A stretch of 64,000 nt of DNA from CP2-2F sp034436355 (GCA_034436355.1 DAOTVQ010000035.1:122392-186391), one strand, 5' to 3'. Numbered from the stretch's first letter, positions 1-9,048 are shown. Translations and numbers: made by a program. The notes: generated by a model not told the origin, from the sequence alone.

Positions 1-1
1 C

Positions 2-271
2 ACTGAATCGGCGTTTGGGGATGGTGATGTGCTATTGGCAACGCTGGCAGGCTTCATGCTGGGTTGGCAAGCCTTGCTGTATGCGGTGCTGATCGCTGTT
101 TTTGCCGGTGGCTTTGGCGCGCTGCTCTACTTGAGCCTGCGGCTGCTGCTGCGCGGACGCTATGAGTGGTTCACGGCGCTGCCCTACGGGCAGTATATCG
201 TGCTTGGCACGCTGATTATGCTGTTGTGGCGCGTCGAGGTCTTTCTATTTTTCGGTGTGCGTTTGCCCTAG
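2..271 (+). CDS. A24-type prepilin peptidase, C-terminal part
   Basis: The reading frame is open from the left edge and ends in TAG. The first visible residues contain FGDGDV followed by LLATLAG, which matches the second catalytic-aspartate motif (GxGDxxL) of type IV prepilin peptidases. Two or three hydrophobic segments follow, ending FLFFGVRLP. The family cleaves prepilin leader peptides at the cytoplasmic membrane, and in this organism would serve type IV pili or a competence pseudopilus; dprA lies 7 kb away. Only about 90 C-terminal residues are present, so the first aspartate and any N-methylation domain cannot be judged. Confidence 0.8.
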   Translation, partial: TESAFGDGDVLLATLAGFMLGWQALLYAVLIAVFAGGFGALLYLSLRLLLRGRYEWFTALPYGQYIVLGTLIMLLWRVEVFLFFGVRLP

Positions 272-333
272 CCGATTTGCCTGAGATGCGTCACAATGAA
301 GGGTAAAGAACCTTATCCGCTTGAGGAGTGCCG

Positions 334-1227
334 ATGACCGACCATGCAGAGAATCCCTTAGCTGCTGCGCGCACCCTGCTGGCTGAGCTGCGCGCACAGC
401 CTGCCGAGCCTGCTGTGCAGCAGGCACTCGCCAAATTGGATAGTTTGCTTGAACAAGCTGTGGCAGGCACATCGGCTGCCGCACCAGCGGTCAGTGTGCC
501 TGACGCCAGCCCAGCGCTTGCCGAACAAAGCGCCAAGCACGTGGAGTTTGTCTCCACCATTGTGCATGAACTGCGTAAGCCCATGACCAGCATTCGCGGC
601 TATGCTGACATGCTGGCAAAGCCGAATATGGTCGGCACGCTCAACCCGATGCAGCAGAACTTCGCAGAGACTATCCGCAACAATATTGTGCGGATGGATT
701 GGCTGCTAAGCGACCTGAGCGATATTAACAAACTCTCGGCGAATCGCCTGCGCCTTGAGCGGAAAATGGTCACGTTCGACTCGCTGCGCGAAGACATTGA
801 GGCGGCAGTTTCCGCGCTGGTGGCGGAATACGAACACACCCTAACCATCAACATCACGCCCGAACTGCCCGCCCTGAACGCTGATCCCAAACAGTTGGTC
901 AAGGTCATTGTTCTGCTGCTGCGGAATGCCATTTTTTACACACCCAAAGGGACAGGGCAGATCGTGCTGACGGCAGCGCCAACCGATACAGCGGGCGAAC
1001 TGCGCGTGAGCATCAAGGATAATGGTATTGGAATGCGCGCCGAAGATATTGCGCGGCTGGGTGAATTGTTCTTCCGCGCTGATCATGAACTGGTGACCAA
1101 CACGAAGGGCTATGGGCTTGGCATTCCAGTGGTGAAGGGCTTTTTAGCACTCATGGAGAGCCAGCTAGAGATCGAAAGCGTGCCAGATGGCGGCAGCACC
1201 TTTAGCTTTACGCTGCGCGGCATCTAG
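334..1227 (+). CDS. soluble sensor histidine kinase
   Basis: A 297-residue histidine kinase without membrane segments or a recognisable sensor domain. The first 70 residues are Ala-rich and probably helical. The H-box (VHELRKPMTSIRGY) puts the phospho-accepting His at about residue 78. The ATPase domain follows with N-box LLRNAIFYTP, G1 DNGIGM and G2 GYGLGIPVVKG. I chose ATG 334 over the in-frame GTG at 328 because GAGGAG lies 5 bases before it. No response regulator is adjacent; the next gene is a sigma factor 17 bases downstream, so the kinase may act with that gene or with a remote regulator such as the stand-alone receiver at 12.8 kb (inference). Confidence 0.9.
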   Translation: MTDHAENPLAAARTLLAELRAQPAEPAVQQALAKLDSLLEQAVAGTSAAAPAVSVPDASPALAEQSAKHVEFVSTIVHELRKPMTSIRGYADMLAKPNMVGTLNPMQQNFAETIRNNIVRMDWLLSDLSDINKLSANRLRLERKMVTFDSLREDIEAAVSALVAEYEHTLTINITPELPALNADPKQLVKVIVLLLRNAIFYTPKGTGQIVLTAAPTDTAGELRVSIKDNGIGMRAEDIARLGELFFRADHELVTNTKGYGLGIPVVKGFLALMESQLEIESVPDGGSTFSFTLRGI

Positions 1228-1244
1228 CTTATAAGAAAGTAACT

Positions 1245-1904
1245 GTGCCTGTGGCAGAGCGTACCAATGATGATTGGCTGCACGCTTTGGCAGAAGGTTC
1301 GCCAGAGCGCGAATCAGCCATTGCGGCACTCCGCACGCGCCTGCAACGCGGCTTGTTTTACTACCTGAGCCGCGAACGAAGCGATCTCGCCAGCCGTCCT
1401 ATTGAAGAAATCTCGCAAATGGCTGAGGATTTTGCCCAAGAGGCGCTGCTGCGCGTGCTAGATAATCTCAGCTCTTTTCGTGGCGATAGCCAGTTTACGA
1501 CGTGGGCAACAAAGATCGCGGTGCGCCTTGTCATCAGCGAAATGCACCGTTTGCGCTACAAAGATTTCTCGCTGGACGCGCTGATTGATGCCACCGATAA
1601 CCGTGCTGCCGACTCAACCATGTTGGCTGCCTCAGATGGCGACAGCCCTGAGCGCAGCACGGAGAAGCGCGATGCATGGCAGCGCATTGAGCGCGCACTC
1701 AGCGAAGCACTCACAGCGCGCCAGCGTGCCGCTTTCGAAGCGATTATTCTTGAGGGCGTGCCGCTGGATGTAGTGGCAGAACAGCTTGACACCAACCGCA
1801 ATGCGCTCTACAAGCTGATTTTTGACGCACGCCGCAAACTGCGAATGCACCTTGAAACGCAAGGGCTTGCGCCGGAGTATATCTTGAATTTGTTTGAGAA
1901 CTGA
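1245..1904 (+). CDS. ECF-like RNA polymerase sigma factor
   Basis: A 219-residue sigma-70 family protein. Region 2 spans about residues 66-106 (QEALLRVLDNLSSFRGDSQF, then TTWATKIA) and region 4 about 150-205 (LTARQRAAFEAIILEGVPLD, then VVAEQLDTNRNALYKL, a helix-turn-helix). Regions 1 and 3 are missing, as in the ECF group. The start is GTG with weak AAGAAAG upstream. It lies between a cytoplasmic histidine kinase and a multi-pass membrane protein that follows after 2 bases; the membrane protein has no zinc-binding anti-sigma motif that I can see, so anti-sigma function is only a possibility. Confidence 0.88.
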   Translation: MPVAERTNDDWLHALAEGSPERESAIAALRTRLQRGLFYYLSRERSDLASRPIEEISQMAEDFAQEALLRVLDNLSSFRGDSQFTTWATKIAVRLVISEMHRLRYKDFSLDALIDATDNRAADSTMLAASDGDSPERSTEKRDAWQRIERALSEALTARQRAAFEAIILEGVPLDVVAEQLDTNRNALYKLIFDARRKLRMHLETQGLAPEYILNLFEN

Positions 1905-1906
1905 GC

Positions 1907-2827
1907 ATGTTGCACGATCTGCCTGCTGTACGGACAATGCGCGCTGTGCTGTGGCACATCCAGAGCGAGCAGAGTCCAATCTACCGTGCGGCATGGCGTC
2001 CCAGCCGTGTGTGGTTCTCGCCCTCGTGGCTCATGCTGCTCTTGCTGCTCAGCATCCCACTTTTGCGCCTGTTTGAGGTGCAGAGCGGTGTGCCGTTCTT
2101 CATCTACCGCGATCAGGCGTTGATCGGCTTCAGCTTGTTTGGCGCAGCGCTGATCAGCCTGACGCCTTACAGCCTGATGGCAGCCCTTTCCGCCGCGGGC
2201 ATTGCGCGCCTGCGCGTAGCGCAGACGTGGGAGATGTTCCTGCTAACACCCTCTGCGCCAAACGAGGTGGTGACGGCTTGCGCGGCGGCGGCACTGCGTC
2301 CGCAATGGCGCTTGATCTTAGGCATGTGCCTGCTTGGGGCAGTGTTCGGCGCATTAGCCGCGTTGGCAGCCGCGCTTGGGCTTGCCGTGAAGGGCGAATG
2401 GATTTGGATGGGTGTGTTGGCGCTGCTGGGTGTGCTGTGCGTGCCTTATGGGCGCCTGCAAGAATCGGCGTTGTGTCTGCTGCTTGGCGTGCAGCTTAGC
2501 GATAGCGCGCCGCGCATTGCCTTCACGCTTGGCACTTTAAGCGGCATGGCGGTGCGCCTTGCGCTGCCGATTGCTACCTTAGCGCTGAGTGGGCAAGCGG
2601 AAGGGCTTTCGGCGCTGATTGCGGAAGGCGCCCGCCTGACCGATGTGCTGCCAACCAACGTGACGCTCTTGGCAACTGTCACCTTGATCATTATGGCGCT
2701 GCTGCTGGGCGAATTTGCCCTCATCGCCTTTCTGCCAAGCCTGCCCACAGCCTTTGCAGCACTTCTGATCTTCACGCTGCGCGGCAGGTTGGTGCGTTGG
2801 CTGGTGCGGCGTGCTGAGGCGATCTAG
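1907..2827 (+). CDS. multi-pass membrane protein, unknown
   Basis: A 306-residue integral membrane protein with about seven hydrophobic segments: around residues 42-55, 72-105, 135-160, 165-180, 205-225, 250-275 and 280-295. The N-terminal 40 residues are cytoplasmic in character. The arrangement resembles permease-type subunits of ABC-2 exporters, but no family signature is visible and no ATPase is adjacent. It begins 2 bases after the sigma factor stop, so the two are probably translated together. Its TAG stop lies in a CTAG tetranucleotide shared with the stop of the convergent YtxH-like gene. No function assigned. Confidence 0.75.
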   Translation: MLHDLPAVRTMRAVLWHIQSEQSPIYRAAWRPSRVWFSPSWLMLLLLLSIPLLRLFEVQSGVPFFIYRDQALIGFSLFGAALISLTPYSLMAALSAAGIARLRVAQTWEMFLLTPSAPNEVVTACAAAALRPQWRLILGMCLLGAVFGALAALAAALGLAVKGEWIWMGVLALLGVLCVPYGRLQESALCLLLGVQLSDSAPRIAFTLGTLSGMAVRLALPIATLALSGQAEGLSALIAEGARLTDVLPTNVTLLATVTLIIMALLLGEFALIAFLPSLPTAFAALLIFTLRGRLVRWLVRRAEAI

Positions 2828-3057
2828 CGTTTGTTGAGCGTTCGCGCAGTTGCTTTGCCTTCGGCAAGCGCTTCCTCAAGGCTTTCACCCGCTACCTGAC
2901 GGCGCACATCGTTGACTTGTTCATCCACCGCCTGCTGGATAGCGCGCCGTGTTTCTTCGCCGCTGCGTGGCGCGTTCCAGATTGCCCACAGCGCGCCGAG
3001 AATGGCGCCGATCAGGGCGCCAATGAAAAAAGATCGCCCTTGCTCGCGCTCTGCCAT
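2824..3057 (-). CDS. YtxH-like small membrane protein
   Basis: A protein of 77 residues with one N-terminal hydrophobic segment containing a Gly-rich stretch (FFIGALIGAILGALWAIW), followed by NAPRSGEETR and a charged amphipathic helix. This is the pattern of YtxH proteins, small membrane-anchored proteins often linked to general stress. I chose ATG 3057, one base after the stop of the upstream gene, instead of the longer ATG 3078 that would overlap it. It is the last gene of a three-gene minus-strand unit of small membrane proteins. Confidence 0.75.
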   Translation of the reverse strand: MAEREQGRSFFIGALIGAILGALWAIWNAPRSGEETRRAIQQAVDEQVNDVRRQVAGESLEEALAEGKATARTLNKR

Positions 3058-3058
3058 C

Positions 3059-3529
3059 TTATTTCCGCGCCCTGCCATTCAAATTCCGCCGAATTGCCAG
3101 CAGTTCACGCATAAAAACGCCCACACCAACCGCCGTCGAAGTCATCCGAATAACGGGTGTTGCCACATTACGGCTGATGAATGCAGTGGTATCGCGTGCG
3201 GTGCTAACCGTCTCTTGCGCTTCTTCGATGATCGGCTTGACTTCGCTGTTCAGGATGTTAATGAGCGCAGCAATTTGTGTGATCAGGATGACCAGCGCCA
3301 CGGAGATCAGGATGCTTTGCAGCGCCAAGATGACAATGAACAGGTCGCGTAGGATGCGGAAGAAGTTCGCCATCCCTTCCGAGTCGACGATGCCGCCAAT
3401 GACCGCAACCAGGAATAGGATCAGGATTGTGCCGATCAAGCCACCAACGCCGAGCATCAACCAGCGCGCCATGCCGCCGCCTTGCTGCGGTTCAGGTGCT
3501 GTTTCCACTGTCTCTTGAGTATCCGTCAT
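3059..3529 (-). CDS. small membrane protein with two TM segments
   Basis: A 156-residue protein starting at ATG 3529 with GAGGGACGG just before it (a longer frame to 3586 lacks such a site). Residues 1-22 are acidic, TM segments lie at about 24-47 and 62-88, and the rest is an amphipathic helix with alternating Glu/Thr/Ala, reminiscent of the DUF948/YtxG-type proteins commonly paired with YtxH. It overlaps the upstream gene by 4 bases (ATGA) and abuts the YtxH-like gene, so the three are very probably one operon. Role unknown; a stress-associated membrane complex is only suggested by the partner. Confidence 0.78.
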   Translation of the reverse strand: MTDTQETVETAPEPQQGGGMARWLMLGVGGLIGTILILFLVAVIGGIVDSEGMANFFRILRDLFIVILALQSILISVALVILITQIAALINILNSEVKPIIEEAQETVSTARDTTAFISRNVATPVIRMTSTAVGVGVFMRELLAIRRNLNGRARK

Positions 3530-3798
3530 CCGTCCCTCTTGGTTTCTCGCCCTGACAGGAAGCGCGTTGCAAACAATGCCAACCATGCGCCAAGTGTAGC
3601 AGTCAGTGTGTTCAGTGCGCCGATGGCTAAGGCACGAACCTCAAAGACTGCCCCGAAAATTTGCCCAACCGCAAAGCCAAGCCAACTGGCTAATAGGTAA
3701 AGCGCAAGTTGGCGCGTGCTGCCACCAAAGATCAGGTGGAAGGCAGCACCATACAGCGTGGCGAGCAAAAAGCCAAAAACAATGGGCGGGCTTGGCAT
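3526..3798 (-). CDS. small integral membrane protein, unknown
   Basis: A 90-residue, very hydrophobic protein with three TM segments (about residues 5-25, 32-52, 57-80) and a short basic C-terminus (SGRETKRDG). It overlaps the following gene by 4 bases (ATGA), which indicates translational coupling. No family is recognised. It is the first gene of the three-gene minus-strand unit with the YtxH-like gene. Confidence 0.7.
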   Translation of the reverse strand: MPSPPIVFGFLLATLYGAAFHLIFGGSTRQLALYLLASWLGFAVGQIFGAVFEVRALAIGALNTLTATLGAWLALFATRFLSGRETKRDG

Positions 3799-3909
3799 AG
3801 GCTCTCTATGGTCTGTGCTGTCCGTGCCGTGTGTGCTTCAGCCCAAACTGTAGCACAATCCCGCATAAAAAACGAGTGGCACAGCCTTGCAAGGCTGCGC
3901 CAAAGGCTT

Positions 3910-5814
3910 TTAGCGCTTGGGCGCGTAACCCGGCGCCACTAAAAACTGCGCCGACCAAGGCAAATAATGGCTGTAAAATTCCTCGTCTTTTGTCAAAATC
4001 TGCCCGTCAAGCGTGCGTACTGTACGCCAAACACGCGCATCTACGCCATCAACCGCATAGTCTATCTGGCGCGTCTCGCCGGGGCGCACGCTGGCGCTCT
4101 CGGTATACTTTGGCTTGCCGTGTGGCACAACATTGGTGAGGCGCGGTCCTGTTTTCTCCACAATGCGCCCGCTGCTGGTGCTGTAGAACGTGATCGTGAG
4201 CGATTGCTTGGACGGCACGAAATTGGATGTGATTAAGATGTGGTAAGGTGTATCGTTGCGGAATTTGAAATCAATGATCGGTGAGTAAACCGTGGCATCC
4301 ATGCCGACGCCAGCGGAATAGCGCTGCCCATTGGCAATGGCAGTGCCACTCTCATAGTAGCCAACGCGGTAGCCGTGTGCGTAGCGCTCTACGATTGGGT
4401 AGGCGCCAAAGAACGCCGCCTGAAAGATCGTCGTGCTAACTTGGCAGACGCCGCCGCCAACACCTTCAATGGTGCGGTCGCCATAAATCACCAAGCCTGT
4501 TTCAAACCCCGTCTCAGGCGAAATATCGCCCACATAATTGTTGAACGAGAACGTTTCGCCGGGCGCGATCACCAAGCCGTGAAAGCGCTGGGCGGCGATC
4601 TGGATATTGGTGCGCCGATCCGCCGATGAGCCGTAGAAGAAGGTCGTCGCTTCCACCACTTTTTCGGTAATACCAAGCTCGGCGGCTGTGGCGCGGCTGT
4701 TGGCAGGTGGCACCACCTGCGTAAAGGTCAGTGGCACACGCCGATTTTCGGTGCGGAAAATGGTCTCCTCAAAAGTTTTTAGGCTGGCTGCGATGTCCAA
4801 TTCGCGCCCTTCAACGCTATCCTGAATGACTGCCAGTTCACGGGTCGCCTCATTAAAGACGAAGCGTGCATTGCGCGCCTCAATACGCAGTTGTGGCGCC
4901 AGTTCGGTTAGGAAGGCGCGCAGTGGTTCGGCATTGGCGCTGACAGTATAGTGGGCTGTGCCATCGCCGTTTGCCACGCGCTGAATGTTCAGCAAGCCAC
5001 CGATGAACTCTGGGCTTGCCTGCCACGGTCCCGGATCGCCTTCTTTGGCAACGGGCAGATAAAGCTGAATAGGGCTGGCAAGCGCGGCGCGCACCAAGGC
5101 GGCGGCTTCTTCCACCTCACGAATGGCAGGTTGCGATTCGCGGATGACAATCGGAATTTCGGCGCCTGTGGTCAGGCTGAGGATGACCTGCCGCAGCAAG
5201 CCAAGCGTTGCCTCAACATCCACTTGCCTGCCCACTTGGCTGGCAGTCGTGATCACCTGTGTGCCATTCAGGGCAAGGGTTGCATCCTGCACAGGGCGGT
5301 TAATCTCAGCGGCAATCTGATTGAGCAGTGCCGCCGCTTGGGACTGATCAAAGACAACAATCGGCTGCACGGAGGCGCCGTTCAGCCATGCATCGCCTTG
5401 TGCGCGTAGGTTATCGAGCAGGTTGCCGCCGCGCCCAATCTGATAGGCAGCCTCGACTGTCTTTTGCGGATCATAGGTTACGCCAAGCTCAGCCGCCGTC
5501 CTCTGCCAGAAGCGCTCACCATCGCGGAAGGTGAACACAGCATTTTCGCCATAGGTGAAGCGTGCAGCAAGCGCGGCGGCTGCCTGCTGCGGCGTCAAGC
5601 CGGAAAGGTCTGTGCCGAATGCTGAGACGCCGGGATAGATCAGTTGGCTGAATTGAAGCTGATGGAGCGCCAGATAGAGCGCTGCCAGCAAGAACAACAT
5701 AATGATCGCCGTCGCGCCCAGCAGTGGAATACGAATAAGCCATGCGAGCAGTGCCGAACGCCGCGTAGAGCGCTCATAAGGCTGATCGTCATAGGGTGTT
5801 TGCCAAGTATCCAT
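3910..5814 (-). CDS. VanW family protein with peptidoglycan-binding-like repeats
   Basis: A 634-residue protein: cytoplasmic N-terminus of about 25 residues, one TM anchor (about 26-52), then an extracellular part. Residues about 60-340 hold two copies of the fold found before VanW domains (GVSAFGTDLSGLTPQQAAAA is the first copy's start). The VanW domain covers about 390-540 with ETFSFNNYVGDISPETGF, GGGVCQVSTTIFQAAFFG and RVGYYESGTA. A C-terminal beta-rich extension follows. VanW proteins are cell-wall associated; the name comes from a vancomycin-resistance cluster accessory gene, but the biochemical role is not established and no van genes are near. It has its own promoter (see 5881-5909). 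Confidence 0.92.
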   Translation of the reverse strand: MDTWQTPYDDQPYERSTRRSALLAWLIRIPLLGATAIIMLFLLAALYLALHQLQFSQLIYPGVSAFGTDLSGLTPQQAAAALAARFTYGENAVFTFRDGERFWQRTAAELGVTYDPQKTVEAAYQIGRGGNLLDNLRAQGDAWLNGASVQPIVVFDQSQAAALLNQIAAEINRPVQDATLALNGTQVITTASQVGRQVDVEATLGLLRQVILSLTTGAEIPIVIRESQPAIREVEEAAALVRAALASPIQLYLPVAKEGDPGPWQASPEFIGGLLNIQRVANGDGTAHYTVSANAEPLRAFLTELAPQLRIEARNARFVFNEATRELAVIQDSVEGRELDIAASLKTFEETIFRTENRRVPLTFTQVVPPANSRATAAELGITEKVVEATTFFYGSSADRRTNIQIAAQRFHGLVIAPGETFSFNNYVGDISPETGFETGLVIYGDRTIEGVGGGVCQVSTTIFQAAFFGAYPIVERYAHGYRVGYYESGTAIANGQRYSAGVGMDATVYSPIIDFKFRNDTPYHILITSNFVPSKQSLTITFYSTSSGRIVEKTGPRLTNVVPHGKPKYTESASVRPGETRQIDYAVDGVDARVWRTVRTLDGQILTKDEEFYSHYLPWSAQFLVAPGYAPKR

Positions 5815-5880
5815 TGATTACATTTCGCCTCAAAAACTCGAAGGATCGGCTGACAGAACAACCGCTTTCGGATAATGAAC

Positions 5881-5909
5881 ACTATAACGAATTCGGTGCG
5901 GCGCGGCAA
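5881..5909 (-). promoter_or_regulatory. sigma-70-type promoter of the VanW gene
   Basis: Read on the minus strand, TTGCCG (5909-5904), a 17-base spacer and TATAGT (5886-5881). The predicted start of transcription is about 60 bases before the VanW ATG at 5814. The spacing is ideal and both hexamers match the consensus in 4-5 of 6 positions. Confidence 0.6.
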
Positions 5910-6034
5910 GGTGCGTTGCCCAAGCGCCACTACTTAAATGGTGCACTTTCGGTTACAATCGGCAGTAGATTTACCCGTTTATGTGGACGCCGTCATCTTC
6001 ACAACGTGCGTCGGGATGGCTTTAGGCAATAGGC

Positions 6035-7387
6035 ATGGCAAAAAGTGAACTGAGCGACCTGCGGCGCTTTCTGGGCAACACGCCTACTGATGATCCGCTA
6101 GGCAGCACGCCCAAAAAACTGCGCTATGAGGTATTGGTGCGTTGGGCAGTGGAGTATTGGCAGCAGCACTTTGGCGATACGCCGTGCATGGCGCTGTGGG
6201 CAACCGAAAATTGCAGCAATCACCGTGCGCTTGGGCGCGTGCGCGAAGGGCGCAAACTGCGTGGTAAGGCGCGTTACGTTGGCTACCAGCGCGTGGAATG
6301 CCCGCATGTGGTGCCGATTAGCGACTATCGCCTGCCCAACCGCCGCCCGGTGCTTGATGAATCGGTCGGCGCTTTCCGCTTCCGCTTTGAGCAGGATGGC
6401 ACGCCTTTTGAGGCGATTTACGTCTCGTCCTACTATCAGGATGATGACAAAGGCATTGTGGCAGTGGTGGTGCTGCCAACGGTTGGCTTGGATGCTTGGG
6501 CAGCCTTTGAGCAGGCTTGCTCGAATGCGGCGCGCCACCTAGAGCGCAGCCAAAACGTCTACATCATCGGCGGCGCCTATGAATCCTTCAAACCAACGGT
6601 GGATTGGAAAGATGTGATCCTCCCGGAGAGCCTGAAAAATGACTTGCGCGCTGATATGGAGGCATTTTTTAGCGAAGGTGTGGGCATCTACAAACAGCTT
6701 GGCTTAGCGCCCTTCCGCAAGCTGCTCTTGGTGGGGCCGCCGGGCACCGGCAAAACGACGCTTTGTGCGGCGGTTGCCAAACTTGCCCTTGCTCAAAAGC
6801 GCGTGGTGGTCTACGTCTCCGGCGCGGATGACGACGGCGCGTCCTTCCGCAAAGTGCATCATGCCCTGAACGTGGTTGCCGATGCACAGCACCCGGTGCT
6901 GCTGATCGTTGAAGAAATTGACGTTTACCTGCGTAAGGATGACAAGGCGCAAATCCTGAATGTGCTAGACGGCTTGGAATCGCCGAATAATCCGCGTGGG
7001 GCGATGTTGTTGGCAACCACCAACTATCCTGAAGTGATTGATGAGCGCATCGCCAAACGTCCGGGGCGTGTGGATCGCATTATTCATGTACCACTCATCC
7101 AAGACATCACACAGGCAGAACAAATGCTGCTGCGCTACATGGGGCACCAATGGCAAGATGATCATCGGGCGGTGCTGCCGCAGTTGGTTGGGCAGACGGG
7201 CGCTTTCGTGCGCGAGGTGGCGCTCTATGCGCGCATGTTGGCAGCACACAACCGCGAAACGGCTGTCTCTTTGGAGGTGCTGCGCCAATCGGTTGCCAGC
7301 CTCTCTAGCCAACTTTCCACAGGCGTAGACTTGCAGCCACGTCGTTCCATCGGCTTTGGCGCAAAGCGCAACACTTTTGAGAGCTAG
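6035..7387 (+). CDS. AAA+ ATPase with unique N-terminal domain
   Basis: A 450-residue protein. Residues 1-200 form an unrecognised domain. The AAA+ module has Walker A GPPGTGKTT (about 233-241), a Walker-B-like LLIVEEID (about 289-296), sensor-1 LLATTNYPEVID and a second-region-of-homology RPGRVDR (about 341-347), the arginine-finger region. This places it with classic-clade AAA proteins (Bcs1/FtsH/Cdc48-like remodelers). Walker B has Glu where the Mg-coordinating Asp normally sits (VEEI instead of hhDE), which is uncommon. dprA follows after 5 bases, so the two may share a transcript. The cellular substrate is unknown. Confidence 0.85.
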   Translation: MAKSELSDLRRFLGNTPTDDPLGSTPKKLRYEVLVRWAVEYWQQHFGDTPCMALWATENCSNHRALGRVREGRKLRGKARYVGYQRVECPHVVPISDYRLPNRRPVLDESVGAFRFRFEQDGTPFEAIYVSSYYQDDDKGIVAVVVLPTVGLDAWAAFEQACSNAARHLERSQNVYIIGGAYESFKPTVDWKDVILPESLKNDLRADMEAFFSEGVGIYKQLGLAPFRKLLLVGPPGTGKTTLCAAVAKLALAQKRVVVYVSGADDDGASFRKVHHALNVVADAQHPVLLIVEEIDVYLRKDDKAQILNVLDGLESPNNPRGAMLLATTNYPEVIDERIAKRPGRVDRIIHVPLIQDITQAEQMLLRYMGHQWQDDHRAVLPQLVGQTGAFVREVALYARMLAAHNRETAVSLEVLRQSVASLSSQLSTGVDLQPRRSIGFGAKRNTFES

Positions 7388-7392
7388 GCAGC

Positions 7393-8307
7393 GTGATTGC
7401 AGAGCGCACAGCGGCGGCAGCACTCGCCCTCACCGAAGGCATTGGCTGGCAGACGCTTAGCCGTTTGCTAAGTGCCTTCGGCACGCCAGAGGCAATTTTG
7501 GCTGCCACCCCTGAGCAAATAGCGCGGTTGCGCGGTGTGAGCGCGCAAGTTCAGGCGAATCTCGCTGCGCTTGATCAGGGTCGCCTTACCGATAGCTTGG
7601 CGCGTTGGCGTGCCGAAGGTGTGTGTTTTGCGCTGTGGTACGAGGCAGATTACCCACCCACCTTCACACGCCTAGCGGATCGTCCACTGATCTGCTTTTG
7701 GCGCGGCACAGCACTGCCCAATTCGGCGTGCAGCATCGCTATAGTTGGCACGCGGCAGCCCTCGGCTGAGTCCGTGCGCCTTACGACAGACTGGGCAGCC
7801 TCTTTCGCCGACCGTGGCTGGGCAGTCATCAGTGGCTTGGCACGCGGCATTGACTCTGCCGCGCACAAGGCAGTTTTGGCGAAACAAGGCTATACAGGCG
7901 CGGTGTTAGGTGGCGGTCTTTTGCGCGTGTATCCGCCTGAAAATGCGGCAACTGCCGACCAACTGTGCCGCACAGGCGCACTGCTTTCCGAATATGCGCC
8001 CGATCTGCCTGTGCGCCCTGATTGGCTGGTACTTCGCAATCGGTTGATCAGTGCGCTGTGCCGTGCCGTGATCGTGATTGAAGCACCTGCGCGCAGCGGC
8101 GCGCTGCACACGGCACGCTACGCACACATGCAAGGCATCCCTGTTTTTGCGTTGCCAAACAGTGAAGGCAGCCGCGGGCTGCTGAACGAATTTGCCCTGC
8201 CGCTGCCTGAAACACCGCAGCACTTGCTGGATTGGCTGCGAACGCTTCCTTTTCCGCCGCAGTCGCCCGCTGCTGTTGTTCAGCCTTTGCCACTTTTTGG
8301 GGAATGA
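7393..8307 (+). CDS. dprA: DNA-processing protein DprA
   Basis: A 304-residue DprA/Smf protein, which loads RecA on incoming single-stranded DNA during natural transformation. An N-terminal helix-hairpin-helix/SAM-like region (residues 1-60) is followed by the Rossmann domain: IVGTRQPS, the ligand-binding motif SGLARGIDSAAH (about 147-158), LGGGL, and the conserved RNRLISAL plus VIVIEAPARSGALHTA. GTG 7393 is the start, with AGG 6 bases before. A C-terminal winged helix is not evident, so this is a short form. Together with the prepilin peptidase it suggests competence. Confidence 0.95.
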   Translation: MIAERTAAAALALTEGIGWQTLSRLLSAFGTPEAILAATPEQIARLRGVSAQVQANLAALDQGRLTDSLARWRAEGVCFALWYEADYPPTFTRLADRPLICFWRGTALPNSACSIAIVGTRQPSAESVRLTTDWAASFADRGWAVISGLARGIDSAAHKAVLAKQGYTGAVLGGGLLRVYPPENAATADQLCRTGALLSEYAPDLPVRPDWLVLRNRLISALCRAVIVIEAPARSGALHTARYAHMQGIPVFALPNSEGSRGLLNEFALPLPETPQHLLDWLRTLPFPPQSPAAVVQPLPLFGE

Positions 8308-8310
8308 TTT

Positions 8311-9048
8311 ATGCACCGTTTCTATCTGCCACCACAGCAGCTTCACAGTGAATATTTAACCTTGCCCGATCCACTCGCGCATCAGGTGCGGAATGTGCTG
8401 CGGATGCGCGTGGGTGAGGGCATTACGCTTTTTGATGGCGAGGGTATGGAGTATGATGCCGAACTCACCGATATTCGCCGCGACGCTGTGACCGCACGGC
8501 TTGGCGATCCGCGCCCGTGCCTTGGGGAGCCACGCCTGCACCTCACGCTCTTTCACAGCCTGCTTAAGAAAGACCGCTTTGAGTGGGCGCTTGAAAAAGG
8601 CACAGAGCTAGGGGTTAGCCATTTCGTGCCGATGCATACGGCGCGTGTGATCGCCGAGGGCGCCAGCGAGACCAAGCGCACGCGCTGGCAGCGGGTGGTG
8701 ATTGAGGCGGCAGAACTGGCGCGGCGTGGCATTTTGCCGCCAATTGATGCTGTTCACACTTTGGCGCAGGCACTTGGGCGCCTGAAGGCGTTTGATTTGG
8801 CGATTTTTGCGTGGGAAGAAGCCAGCGGCTACAGCCTGCGGGATGCAGTCCGTGATTACCGCGCCACACAGGGCGATGTTGTGCCGCGTGTGGCATTGTT
8901 CATCGGCGCGGAAGGCGGCTTCACGCCTGAAGAAGCAGAGGCGGCACGCGCTGCGGGCTGCCGCGTGGTGACGTTGGGTGTGCGGGTAATGCGCGCTGAA
9001 ACAGCCGCGCTTGCCGCTGCCTCAGCGCTGCTCTACGAGTGGTCTTAA
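8311..9048 (+). CDS. rsmE: 16S rRNA m3U1498 methyltransferase RsmE
   Basis: A 245-residue SPOUT-class methyltransferase that methylates N3 of U1498 in 16S rRNA using S-adenosylmethionine. An N-terminal PUA-like domain (HQVRNVLRMRVGEGITLFDG) precedes the knotted domain with LFHSLLKKDRFEWALEKGTE, LGVSHFVPM, FIGAEGGFTPEEAE and the C-terminal LGVRVMRAETAALAA knot signature. It starts 3 bases after dprA with GGGGA as ribosome-binding site, so it is in the same transcriptional unit. Confidence 0.96.
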   Translation: MHRFYLPPQQLHSEYLTLPDPLAHQVRNVLRMRVGEGITLFDGEGMEYDAELTDIRRDAVTARLGDPRPCLGEPRLHLTLFHSLLKKDRFEWALEKGTELGVSHFVPMHTARVIAEGASETKRTRWQRVVIEAAELARRGILPPIDAVHTLAQALGRLKAFDLAIFAWEEASGYSLRDAVRDYRATQGDVVPRVALFIGAEGGFTPEEAEAARAAGCRVVTLGVRVMRAETAALAAASALLYEWS

